From Thalassospira alkalitolerans (GTDB taxonomy: Bacteria; Pseudomonadota; Alphaproteobacteria; Rhodospirillales; Thalassospiraceae), in NCBI RefSeq assembly GCF_002115745.1, contig NZ_JFKB01000006.1, positions 186,001 to 250,000 on the forward strand: 64,000 nucleotides of DNA. Reading direction: 5' to 3'. The position numbers and the translations under genes are program-made. Positions 45,729 to 54,405 of the stretch are shown here, one piece after another. Numbering within the stretch: position 1 is the stretch's first letter; each line of letters starts with the position of its first letter. Below the pieces are notes generated by a model that saw only the letters and a list, made by a program, of their open reading frames with translations, was not told the origin of the DNA and made no database searches.

Positions 45729-48059
45729 ATGCCAAATTACACCGTCCAGCTCACCGCCCCCATCGGCAACTATCCATTCAGTCGCGTCAGGGTTTCATTG
45801 ACCTCGGCGGCTCACACTCAACAAACGCAGGAACTAACATTTACACCGCAGGCCAGAACCAAGGCACGTACCTTTACCATCGCCAATGGCACTTGGAATT
45901 TAAGGATCACCGGGGCAGGGTTTGCGCCAATCAACGAGGCCAATATCAATGTCGCAGGCGATGCAACCAACGCCAAAGATCTCAGCGTGATCTTCTATAG
46001 CCTGCACACCGACCGGGATCGCAACGGCACCGTCGACCTGGCAGTCGGTGCGCGAAATAGCAGAACACCGGAAAATATCAGCTTTGGGCCCAATGGCATG
46101 GGCGCCATCATTCCCGTCAATTGCAATCAGGACGGCGGCAATACCGGCGCGGGTTATACCGACAATCAGGACAATCACGTCAATGGTGATAACGACCTTA
46201 ATAGCGGCGTAGCGCACCTGAAAATCACCCGGCAATCCTTCGGCCCACCGGCGGACACTCCACCCGGATGGGGTTTGCGACTCAGAATCAGCCCTGCCGG
46301 ACAAGGCGAGGCGCCTGCCAGCCGCCATTTCCGCATATTTGATGGCATCGCCAATAATAGTGCCGAAATTCTTGGCCCGGAAACCGTCGCGACCGAGATT
46401 CCACAAGATAAGGCCATTGTCGGCGCAGAAAAGACCTATGGCATCGAAGCTGTGCGTTTTGCTGGTCAGGGGTTTGAAAGCGGCCGTGCCATCATCGGTC
46501 TTTTGGTTGTTCAGCCCGAAGTCGCTGGCCTCAATACCGCAGCCTACTATTTTATTGAGCACGTGATGGCAGCACGCTGGATTGCAAATCATCACCAACA
46601 AACCGTGACAGGTATTTATGTCGAACAAGGTAACAACAATCAATTTCGAACAGACCTTGGTAATGCTGTTGCCGCCGATGCAAACCCTTATAATCCATTA
46701 ACGCTGGCAACACCCGACACGGCTGCGCAAACCAATATCCCCTATCTCAACGGCAATGCATGGAACAACTTTACAGCAGCAGGCCAACCTGGATTGCCAA
46801 CAGCAACACCGGATCAATGGCTACGCGATACCATGGTATCTGGTTACAGTTCATGGCCTGGTAATGGCGGCGATATAGAACGCAAAGACGTCTTTATGAA
46901 AGCTCATCGCTGGCACCACCTGCAAAACTGGGTCTACCAAACATTGCTGGATCGCGATATCGGCATCTTTTATCCCGCCGCAGGCAGCGCCGATGCCATC
47001 AATGATGGCAATTCCGGTGGCAATATCAGTGTCACACCGCCCGTACGGAAATCCCACTTGATCGGCACAACCGATTACCGTTTCGGGCGCATTTATTACG
47101 GCCACCACCGCGAAAGCACCCTTGATAACAGCAGCCGTCAGTTTCTTGCCGCCCAAAACATGCAAGCCCCAATCGTCCTTAATGCCGATTGGCTAAGGGT
47201 CGGCCATGTCGATGAGATGATGACATTCGTCAAAGCCAACAACCCGGGAAATCCTTTCAAAAGATGGAAGCTGTTGGTTGCAAGTCCGGCAAGGGCCTAT
47301 CAAATACTGCGCGACAATCAAGTCGCTCATGGCAATGCCACATTGCTTGCCCGTCCACCACAATCACCGGGCAATCTCACTCCCAATTTTGCCGGATTTC
47401 CTGCCCAAGGAACAGCGGATGCCTCGGCGACCATCACCGACTTTCTTGGTAACGGGCAAGCGCAGACCAAATGGTTAAACTTTGATGGCTATCGCGAGTA
47501 TACCTACCAACAACTGCGGACTTGGAATATCAACGGGATAGAAAAAGTCATCACCGACAATGTCGATAAGATGAAAGGCGCCTTTGACCTTGGCAATGCC
47601 GACATCATCAAAGTCCCGGTGATCTTCATCCCCGAAATCCGTATTGATGGTGCATTTGGACTGACTGACAAGATCGATTTCTGGACGAATGGTGCCGATG
47701 GCGGTTTCAATATCTATCCCGGCAGGAACAGCGGATTTCGCTGTTCTGCCCTGACGGGCGACATGCCCAATCTGTTTTCCGGCAATAATCATTTATTTAT
47801 TCCCAAGCCGTTTGGGCCTTGGGTTATCGATAATACGGTTGCCAATAATGGTTATGACCTGTTCGAAGACGACCTTCAGCAACAGATCGCCAATCTTGGT
47901 AACGGCCTTACTTGCGATTTTATCGACGATTGGGATTACTATCACGCCCATCATGGCGAAATTCATTGCGGCACCAATGAAACACGCGCGCCCTTTAATG
48001 GTCAGGTAGCCTTTGGCAATGCACGCTTTAACAACTGGTGGACGGCGCTTGACGGTTGA
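45729..48059 (+). CDS. Protein-arginine deiminase (animal-type PAD)
   Basis: Converts arginine side chains in proteins to citrulline. 776 residues. A short beta-rich N-terminal domain (1-90) replaces the vertebrate PAD_N. A PAD_M-like domain (about 88-205) has a DxDxNGxxD calcium loop (95-103) and GPNGMGAIIPVNC, close to the human GPEGQGAILLVNC. PAD_C covers about 235-776. Catalytic residues by comparison with PAD4: Asp367 (WLRDTMVSGY), His493 and Asp495 (VGHVDE), Cys747 (EIHCGTN). Further matches are QAPIVLNADWLRVGHVDE, HLFIPKPFGPWV and YYHAHHGEIHCGTNETRAPF. No signal peptide. It is different from Porphyromonas PPAD. Middle gene of a three-gene operon; a GAGGA site precedes the ATG. Confidence 0.9.
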   Translation: MPNYTVQLTAPIGNYPFSRVRVSLTSAAHTQQTQELTFTPQARTKARTFTIANGTWNLRITGAGFAPINEANINVAGDATNAKDLSVIFYSLHTDRDRNGTVDLAVGARNSRTPENISFGPNGMGAIIPVNCNQDGGNTGAGYTDNQDNHVNGDNDLNSGVAHLKITRQSFGPPADTPPGWGLRLRISPAGQGEAPASRHFRIFDGIANNSAEILGPETVATEIPQDKAIVGAEKTYGIEAVRFAGQGFESGRAIIGLLVVQPEVAGLNTAAYYFIEHVMAARWIANHHQQTVTGIYVEQGNNNQFRTDLGNAVAADANPYNPLTLATPDTAAQTNIPYLNGNAWNNFTAAGQPGLPTATPDQWLRDTMVSGYSSWPGNGGDIERKDVFMKAHRWHHLQNWVYQTLLDRDIGIFYPAAGSADAINDGNSGGNISVTPPVRKSHLIGTTDYRFGRIYYGHHRESTLDNSSRQFLAAQNMQAPIVLNADWLRVGHVDEMMTFVKANNPGNPFKRWKLLVASPARAYQILRDNQVAHGNATLLARPPQSPGNLTPNFAGFPAQGTADASATITDFLGNGQAQTKWLNFDGYREYTYQQLRTWNINGIEKVITDNVDKMKGAFDLGNADIIKVPVIFIPEIRIDGAFGLTDKIDFWTNGADGGFNIYPGRNSGFRCSALTGDMPNLFSGNNHLFIPKPFGPWVIDNTVANNGYDLFEDDLQQQIANLGNGLTCDFIDDWDYYHAHHGEIHCGTNETRAPFNGQVAFGNARFNNWWTALDG

Positions 48060-48086
48060 TGCTGTCAATGATTTGCAAGGAGAAGA

Positions 48087-48752
48087 ATGATGACGGCGCA
48101 AACCGATTATCAACAGGCCCTGACCGACATCGACAAACTGGTCAAAGACCGGGCGCAAGATGTTGCCGCCAAACCAACTTCAAACGAGGTTGGTCAAATA
48201 TTTTGCCGTTATCAGGGCACCATCGCCACGCCGATGATCGAAGACCTTGGCAAGGGAAGTTGGAAAAAATGGGAAAGCTGGCAACTGGGCGGGGCAATTT
48301 CATATCTGTCAAGCTATGGCACATCTGCCGCCGTCGCCCCGTTACGTGACATCGGACAGAATTATCCGGTTACCGATATTCAGATTCAGGCAAAGGACCT
48401 GGCCGATTTACTGGCAACGCTTGATACGGCCGTATCCCAGGCCAAACAAATCCCGCAAGTGCAAGACGCGATCAAAAGCGGCAATGCCGATCAGATGGCG
48501 CGTGCGATGTTGCTGGGGCTGGCGCAAATTGATCCGGACTGGCCGGTGCGGGCATCGGAAATCCAGTCAAAGCTGTTTGACCTGTCCGCCGACAGTTTCC
48601 CGGCGATCAATGAAATGGCAGACGGGAAATTAACCCAGAATGACGTGACCAAGGCATTGGTCGGGATTTTGTTTGAGGATGTAACCGATGAGGCAAGCGC
48701 AACAGGTTCGACAAGCACAACAAATTCCACAAGTACCGACAAGCAACCCTGA
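48087..48752 (+). CDS. Unknown protein, third gene of the PAD operon
   Basis: Not recognised. 221 residues, AAGGAG ahead of a double ATG. Mixed helical protein without signal or membrane segment. It has one region rich in Gly/Ser/aromatics (SWKKWESWQLGGAISYLSSYG, about 58-78), a helical repeat-like middle, and a disordered Ser/Thr tail (about 203-221). It is 27 nt after the PAD gene. It converges on holC with six nucleotides between stops and no terminator. Confidence 0.5.
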   Translation: MMTAQTDYQQALTDIDKLVKDRAQDVAAKPTSNEVGQIFCRYQGTIATPMIEDLGKGSWKKWESWQLGGAISYLSSYGTSAAVAPLRDIGQNYPVTDIQIQAKDLADLLATLDTAVSQAKQIPQVQDAIKSGNADQMARAMLLGLAQIDPDWPVRASEIQSKLFDLSADSFPAINEMADGKLTQNDVTKALVGILFEDVTDEASATGSTSTTNSTSTDKQP

Positions 48753-48758
48753 TCGGAC

Positions 48759-49214
48759 TCAGCTTTCGGCCTTTTTGTCCCACGATCCTTGCGGGGTTTG
48801 CTGCCAATAAGACAGCTTGTGCCCGGCGTCTTTCCAGTTTTTCCAGCGGGTGCGCGCATCGGCCACCGCTTGCGTATCTCGATCATCAAACAGCATGATC
48901 ACTCGTTCGTAATCCGCAATCTTGTCGCTGATTGCGCCTTGGGTCAGAAACAGGAATTGCGCACCATTGGGGTTCTCATCCTCGGCCGTGATCCAGACCG
49001 GCTGCATTTCTGCATCGCCATCAGATTTGGCGCCATGCGGCAACCAGCTTTGCGCGTCATAGGTCCACAGCAAGGTATTGAGCGCTTCGATCCGGTCTTC
49101 GTTCCCCGTCATCACAACAGCACGCTTTTCCCGCTCCAACGTCTTGGACAGCAGGGTCGGCAATGCGCGTTCCAGCGGGGACGCGGTCAGATGATAGAAC
49201 CAGATGTCAGCCAT
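48759..49214 (-). CDS. holC: DNA polymerase III chi subunit
   Basis: 151 residues. Opens MADIWFYHLTASPLERALPTLLSKTL, the typical chi start, and continues with the Rossmann-like core (VVMTGNEDRIEALNTLLWTY) and VIMLFDDRD. Links the clamp loader to SSB. It lies downstream of pepA on the same strand, as in other alphaproteobacteria, but a terminator-like hairpin lies between them. Confidence 0.88.
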   Translation of the reverse strand: MADIWFYHLTASPLERALPTLLSKTLEREKRAVVMTGNEDRIEALNTLLWTYDAQSWLPHGAKSDGDAEMQPVWITAEDENPNGAQFLFLTQGAISDKIADYERVIMLFDDRDTQAVADARTRWKNWKDAGHKLSYWQQTPQGSWDKKAES

Positions 49215-49237
49215 AGGGAAATCAGTATCGCGAATGC

Positions 49238-49271
49238 AAAAACGGGGCAAGGTGATCATCACCCTGCCCCG
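49238..49271 (-). terminator. Terminator between pepA and holC
   Basis: CGGGGCA / TGCCCCG stem extended by GGTGAT / ATCACC after one mismatch on each side, followed by five T on the minus strand. Confidence 0.75.
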
Positions 49272-49298
49272 CATTTATTTGATCAAAAGCCCCGGGGA

Positions 49299-50768
49299 TC
49301 AGGCTTCGTGATTGTCGGCAACAAAACGATCGAGCAGGCGCACGCCATAGCCGGTACCGCCTTTGGGGACGACTTCGCTATCTGCTGACGACCACGCCAT
49401 TGCCGCGATATCAAGATGCGCCCAGGGGCGATCTTTGGTGATAAAGCGTTTCAGGAACTGGGCCGCGGTGATCGAACCGGCCGGACGACCGCCAACGTTT
49501 TTCATATCGGCAATGTCGGATTTGATCTGTTTGTCATAAGCCGATGACAGCGGCAGACGCCAAACGGTTTCATTCACCGCCAGGCCCGCCGTGGTAATCT
49601 GGGTCGCCAGATCATCATTATTGGAAAACAGACCGGCATTTTCATGACCAAGGGCGATGATGATTGCCCCGGTCAGGGTTGCCAGATCAACGATCAGTTT
49701 CGGATCGTATTTTTCCTGCACATATGTCAGCGCATCACACAAAACAAGCCGGCCTTCGGCGTCGGTATTGATAACTTCAATCGTCTGACCTGACATCGAG
49801 GTCACCACATCGCCCGGGCGCTGTGCCGTGCTGGACGGCATGTTTTCAACAAGGCCGATAATCCCGACCACATTGCATTTCGCCTTGCGCCCGGCAAGCG
49901 CCTTCATCAGACCGGAAACAACACCGGCACCGCCCATGTCCCATTTCATGTCTTCCATGCCACCGGCCGGTTTGATCGAAATCCCGCCGGTATCAAAGGT
50001 GACCCCCTTGCCAACGAAGGCAACCGGTGCGTCTTTTTTCTTGCCGCCGTTCCAGCGCATGACAACGATATAAGGCTTGTGCGCCGAGCCCATGGCAACG
50101 CCCAAAAGCGCGCCCATGCCAAGCTTTTTCATTTCCTTTTCGTCCAGCACCTCGATCTCGATACCGAGTTTTTCAAGCGCGCTGACTTCTTTCATGAAGC
50201 TTTCAGGATAAAGCACATTGGCCGGTTCAGACACCAGATCGCGGGTAAAGAACACGCCTTCGACGACCTTTTTGGCACTGTCGAACTGTTTTTTAGCTTC
50301 CTTGTGGTCGCGCGCAGCAATCGAAAGCGATTTCAAAACCGGTTTGTCTTCTTTGGTTTCGGTGGTGCGGTATTTATCAAAACGATAATCGCGTAACATC
50401 GCCCCGGTGGCGAAATCGCACGCCATGCCTTCCATATCAAACAGGATGGCAACATCCTTTTCACCGGTCGAAAGCGCGCGCACCGTGACGCTGCCGCCAA
50501 GTTTCTGGGCGGCGATCACGTCAAATTCTTCTTCTTTGCCGATCCCGAACAAAATGATGCGCGACAAATCGACATTGGCCGGGGCCAGCAGTTGCAGGCT
50601 TTGACCCGCCTTGCCCTTAAACGTCGATCCCTTGATGGCCTTGGCCAGCGCACCGCCGGTCGCCTCGTCCAGTGCGACCGCACTGGGCATCAGATCGCCG
50701 CCGTCGGTGGCAAAGGCGATCACAGCGCCCGAGGTCGGAATGGCAAGATCGGAGAACGTGATCTTCAT
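49299..50768 (-). CDS. pepA: Leucyl aminopeptidase (M17)
   Basis: 489 residues. N-terminal macro-like domain, then the two-metal catalytic domain with VAFVGKGVTFDTGGISIKP (Lys and Asp ligands), MSGQTIEVINTDAEGRLVLCDAL (the NTDAEGRL signature), and DLATLTGAIIIALG. The ATG 50768 (MKITFSDLAIPTSG) is the natural family start. Cytosolic exopeptidase. It diverges from the gene at 50997. Confidence 0.96.
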   Translation of the reverse strand: MKITFSDLAIPTSGAVIAFATDGGDLMPSAVALDEATGGALAKAIKGSTFKGKAGQSLQLLAPANVDLSRIILFGIGKEEEFDVIAAQKLGGSVTVRALSTGEKDVAILFDMEGMACDFATGAMLRDYRFDKYRTTETKEDKPVLKSLSIAARDHKEAKKQFDSAKKVVEGVFFTRDLVSEPANVLYPESFMKEVSALEKLGIEIEVLDEKEMKKLGMGALLGVAMGSAHKPYIVVMRWNGGKKKDAPVAFVGKGVTFDTGGISIKPAGGMEDMKWDMGGAGVVSGLMKALAGRKAKCNVVGIIGLVENMPSSTAQRPGDVVTSMSGQTIEVINTDAEGRLVLCDALTYVQEKYDPKLIVDLATLTGAIIIALGHENAGLFSNNDDLATQITTAGLAVNETVWRLPLSSAYDKQIKSDIADMKNVGGRPAGSITAAQFLKRFITKDRPWAHLDIAAMAWSSADSEVVPKGGTGYGVRLLDRFVADNHEA

Positions 50769-50996
50769 GGTGAAAAAGGCTCCTGTCATGGTTGGGCATA
50801 GGTGGGGTCTGCACCGGCATGTTGGCCTGCGCATGAATGCTTTCCCTAATCTAGCGCGATATATGGCGAAGAAAAGGCTTATCATCTTAAAAGTCCGATG
50901 ATTTTCCAGAATATCGTCACAGGTGATCGCCATTGGCAATATCACATTGTTGCCGCCAGACCGTCAAAACACCAGTGACACGTTCTGGAGACCGGC

Positions 50997-51416
50997 ATGG
51001 CAGATATCACGCAAACCATCCAATCCGCACACACGCAAACATTGGCGTTGATCAATCTGATCGAACAACGTCCTTCGATTGATCAACAAGCACAGGGAAT
51101 GCTTTCGCAGCTTAATCTGTTGCAGCAAAACCTTTCTGATCTGGGCAATGACAAAAGCAGAATTGCCGCCGCAAGCGCCTTGCAAAGCACAATGACGCCG
51201 CTTTTCATCACGCCACTGGAATATCTGATCAGCATGAACCTGAATATGTCAAAGCTGGGGCCTCTTAACCGGTCAAAGACAGTGCCGGACAATCAGGCCC
51301 TTAAGGAAAATGCCCTTGCCAAAGGCTTGGTTGCCAATCTTCGCGACATCCTGTCGTCCCTTGGTGGCAACCCGTTTGTGCCAAATCCCACGCCACCGGG
51401 CCCGATTGCAATTTAA
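50997..51416 (+). CDS. Small helical protein paired with the HopA1-like gene
   Basis: 139 residues, not recognised, no signal peptide. Helical throughout (QQAQGMLSQLNLLQQNLSDLG), ending in a Pro-rich tail (PFVPNPTPPGPIAI). Twelve nucleotides before the next gene, so a two-gene operon. Size, helical character and Pro-rich end resemble a chaperone or N-terminal partner, and also the N-terminal half of the first PAD-operon protein. That likeness is by eye only. Confidence 0.5.
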   Translation: MADITQTIQSAHTQTLALINLIEQRPSIDQQAQGMLSQLNLLQQNLSDLGNDKSRIAAASALQSTMTPLFITPLEYLISMNLNMSKLGPLNRSKTVPDNQALKENALAKGLVANLRDILSSLGGNPFVPNPTPPGPIAI

Positions 51417-51428
51417 GGAGGTCGCATT

Positions 51429-52433
51429 ATGACAGCTCTCGACAATCTGAAAGCCGCCACCACGGCTGTCTGGGATAGCATTCCCACGACCGATTTACCG
51501 CGAATGAAAGCCGCCCTGCAAAATGTCGGCCCAAACCGCACCCTTGTTCTGACAAATCTTTACCGTCAATTTTATCAAGCCTTCAGCACACCGGCAAACA
51601 TGCCCCTCAATCCACATCACAACCTTGGCTTTGACGCCATCAACACCGTCATCGGTCAACTCGGCTCCTGCCAAAATCAGTTCGTGCAAGGCAATGGAAC
51701 GACTGTCACCATTCAGGACAATGTATTTCGTGAAGTCACATATCAAAATCGCGCGAATTACCCGCAATTATTCTGGTCGCTGCCCGGTGCGCAGCTTTAC
51801 AGATGCTTCTATCATTTCAACTTTCCCCGCCTTCAGGCGCAACGCGATGCGATCCGCCTGGCAATCAATGTGCCCCTGGGTCAAATACCGGCGGCGATAA
51901 ACGGGTTCCTGGCGCAGGCCCGAACCACGGATCCGGACGTCCTTTCATTCAAAGTCGGTGGCCCCGGTTTGTATCGCAAACCTGATACGGCACTGATTTA
52001 TATCCTTAAACCAACCAACCAAACAGAACAGGGGCGGCTGAACACCTTGGTTCAGGCAGTAACAACATGGGCAGGAAGCGCCCCGGCGAATGCATTGCGT
52101 GATTGGACACATCCCCTGATGGAACGCTTGGCGGCAGGTGTGGCAACAGCCGATGATCCACCGCATGCGCCACAATATCGCGGCGTGTCTTTCACCTCTT
52201 TACGGGCCGTGATTGCAACAATTGTCATCGGCAATCTGATCCGCCTTTATAACGGCCCGTCAAATGTTCAGGGGAAAACCGAGGGCGAACTTGCCGCAAT
52301 GGCATTGGTCGGCCAGTTGGACAATTATGGCATTGATGACCAAAACCCCAGCCGCAATGCGGCCTTGCCAGACAGTGGAACACGTGACCAGATCAGAGAG
52401 TACGGCCTGCTGGTTGGCGGCATCGTGACTTAA
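51429..52433 (+). CDS. HopA1-like protein
   Basis: 334 residues. The region about 118-265 has the layout of HopA1-family proteins (type III effectors and enzymes of class V lanthipeptide pathways): YRCFYHFNFPRLQ, then a helical stretch, LSFKVGGPGLYRKPDTALIYIL, and later GVSFTSLRAVIATIVIGNLI. AAGGAGG precedes the ATG. No signal peptide. HopA1 proteins act on phosphothreonine or phosphoserine in some systems; no catalytic residues are assigned here. The match is from memory of the fold pattern and is moderate. Confidence 0.4.
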   Translation: MTALDNLKAATTAVWDSIPTTDLPRMKAALQNVGPNRTLVLTNLYRQFYQAFSTPANMPLNPHHNLGFDAINTVIGQLGSCQNQFVQGNGTTVTIQDNVFREVTYQNRANYPQLFWSLPGAQLYRCFYHFNFPRLQAQRDAIRLAINVPLGQIPAAINGFLAQARTTDPDVLSFKVGGPGLYRKPDTALIYILKPTNQTEQGRLNTLVQAVTTWAGSAPANALRDWTHPLMERLAAGVATADDPPHAPQYRGVSFTSLRAVIATIVIGNLIRLYNGPSNVQGKTEGELAAMALVGQLDNYGIDDQNPSRNAALPDSGTRDQIREYGLLVGGIVT

Positions 52434-52523
52434 CGGATACTTTCCGCACGGACACTTTCAGCCCGGATACGATCCGGTTGGATTGACACGATCCGCGTGA
52501 CTTTTGCATACCGCTTGCACCGG

Positions 52524-52537
52524 TTGTCCATTATCAA
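52524..52537. promoter_or_regulatory. FNR/NnrR-type box upstream of nnrS
   Basis: TTGTC-CATT-ATCAA fits the TTG-N8-CAA core of the FNR/DNR/NnrR group, with a perfect right half-site. It lies about 60-75 bp before the nnrS start. NnrS genes are commonly controlled by nitric-oxide-responsive regulators of this group. Confidence 0.55.
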
Positions 52538-52597
52538 GGCAGGCCCGCACAAGCCCCCTATTGTGGAAGCATTCCAATTCATATCATGGTGTTGATC

Positions 52598-53830
52598 ATG
52601 ACTGCCAAAACCACGCCGATTACGATTTCCGAACCCGCCCCTGCCCCGCATCCGTTCTGGAGCGGCGCCTTTCGTCCGATGTTTCTGTTTGCCGGGTTGA
52701 CTGCCGTGGTCGCCGTTGTGTGGTGGGTGGCCGGGGTGGCGCATGGTGTTCCGACACCGTCACTTGGCACAGCATCGCTTTGGCATGCCCATGAAATGAT
52801 TTTCGGTTTTGGCGGGGCGGCGATTGGCGGTTTTTTGTTAACCGCGATTGCCAATTGGACGGGACGCCCCGGTGTTCAGGGAAAATTGCTTATGCTGCTT
52901 GCCGCATGCTGGATTATTGCCCGGCTGGCAGTTGGCTTTGGCACCGCATTACCGGCAAGTCTCGCCATCATTGGCGGGATTGGCTATTTCATGGCCCTGA
53001 TTGCGATTGCCGGGCGGGAACTTATTCTGGGCCGCAATTATCGCAACCTTAAAATCCTTGGCATTCTGGGCCTGATCATGACGTTGGACGGGCTTTTTAT
53101 TGCCGGCTCGCTGGATCTGATCGCGCTTGACCCGATGGCTGTTTATCAAACCGCGATCCTGTTGATCGTGTTTTTAATCAGCCTGATCGGCGGGCGGATT
53201 ATTCCGGCATTCACGCGCAACTGGCTGATGCGCGAACGGCCAGATGTTTCGATGCCGGTGATGTTTAATCGCTTTGACGGGCTGTGCCTTGCCGCTCTTG
53301 GCCTTGCCATTGTGATCGGCCTTTTTGATACCAACGGCATTTTCTTTGGCGGGGCATTGCTGATCACCGCCGCCCTGCATGGCATTCGCATGGTGCGCTG
53401 GCGCGGGGTTCATACGTTGCGCGATCCGTTGGTCGCGATGTTGCATTTTGCCTATTTCTGGGTGCCGGTTGGCTTGGCCGCCCTTGGCGTTGCCCTTATC
53501 TGGCCCGATGTTCTGGCACCGCGTGACGGATTGCACGGCCTGACCGGCGGGGCGATGGCCTGCATGATTATTGCGATTAGCGGGCGGGCTGCCCTTGGCC
53601 ATACCGGCCGCGAATTACGCGCCAGTTTTGCGCTGAATATGGCGTTTGGTCTGGTTTGGATTTCCACCGCGCTGCGCCTGTCGATCGGGCAGTTTGACGA
53701 TGCCTATATCCCGGTTCTGGCGGCGGCAACGCTGTGCTGGCTGGTTGGGTGGCTGGCGTTTTTGATCGGCTATGCCCCGGTTTTGCTGGGCCCCAGCCAA
53801 AAGAAAACCCGCGGCATTCCGGTTAAGTAA
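52598..53830 (+). CDS. nnrS: NnrS-family heme-copper membrane protein
   Basis: About 410 residues with some twelve membrane helices. Family marks are HPFWSGAFRPMFLFAGL at the N-terminus and SLWHAHEMIFGFGGAAIGGFLLTAI (metal-ligand histidines), with GGRIIPAFTRNWL in the middle. NnrS is linked to nitric oxide stress and is usually controlled by NnrR. The ATG at 52586 would add four residues. No nitrite or NO reductase gene is in the window. Confidence 0.88.
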   Translation: MTAKTTPITISEPAPAPHPFWSGAFRPMFLFAGLTAVVAVVWWVAGVAHGVPTPSLGTASLWHAHEMIFGFGGAAIGGFLLTAIANWTGRPGVQGKLLMLLAACWIIARLAVGFGTALPASLAIIGGIGYFMALIAIAGRELILGRNYRNLKILGILGLIMTLDGLFIAGSLDLIALDPMAVYQTAILLIVFLISLIGGRIIPAFTRNWLMRERPDVSMPVMFNRFDGLCLAALGLAIVIGLFDTNGIFFGGALLITAALHGIRMVRWRGVHTLRDPLVAMLHFAYFWVPVGLAALGVALIWPDVLAPRDGLHGLTGGAMACMIIAISGRAALGHTGRELRASFALNMAFGLVWISTALRLSIGQFDDAYIPVLAAATLCWLVGWLAFLIGYAPVLLGPSQKKTRGIPVK

Positions 53831-53843
53831 ACTGCGTTAACCG

Positions 53844-54311
53844 TTACGCGCCAAAATCAAACAACGACAGGGTCGGGTTGGATTTAACGTATTCGATCTG
53901 ACCCTTGTCGGCATCCCCCGTGCAATGCCAGCCATGGCTTTCGTAAAAGCCATGGGCGCGGATTTTGGGATCGGCTTCGGTGGTCAACGAAATATCGTCA
54001 CAGCCTTGGGCGAACAACCATTCCTCGGCCACGCGCAATAATGCCGCCCCCACCCCGCGCCCTTCAAAATCGGGGTCAACAAACAGCGCCCAAAGGGTTG
54101 CTTCCTTGGGGATGGCAATGGCAAATCCCGCCGCCGCCCCATCAATATCGGCCACCCAAATACCATAACCATCCGTGATCCATTTGCCAAAGGCGGTTTT
54201 GGTAATGCCGCGTTCGGCCAGTTGATCGGCGGAAAGATGGTTTTCGCGCACCCGGCTTCGGATCGCGAAAATGGCACTGACATCAGATGCGCGTGCTTTG
54301 CGGATTTTCAT
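53844..54311 (-). CDS. GNAT-family acetyltransferase
   Basis: 155 residues. MKIRKARASDVSAIFAIRSRVREN start, acetyl-CoA loop VDPDFEGRGVGAALLRVAEEWL (Q/RxxGxG/A form), and the last strand HGFYESHGWHCTGD. A single small N-acetyltransferase of unknown acceptor. Convergent with nnrS. Confidence 0.82.
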   Translation of the reverse strand: MKIRKARASDVSAIFAIRSRVRENHLSADQLAERGITKTAFGKWITDGYGIWVADIDGAAAGFAIAIPKEATLWALFVDPDFEGRGVGAALLRVAEEWLFAQGCDDISLTTEADPKIRAHGFYESHGWHCTGDADKGQIEYVKSNPTLSLFDFGA

Positions 54312-54405
54312 CGGCGTTTTGATCCAATCGGCACATAAAAGATCGCGGCAATCTAGCCTGCTTTGATGGGAATACCAGTAAAAACGCCTTAAGCACCGCC
54401 GGTGA

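Noticed and set aside
45729..48059. Agmatine deiminase or Porphyromonas-type PPAD
   Set aside because: The motifs (GHVDE, IPKPFGP, HCGTN followed by RAPF) and the PAD_M calcium region match the animal-type PAD order, not those families.
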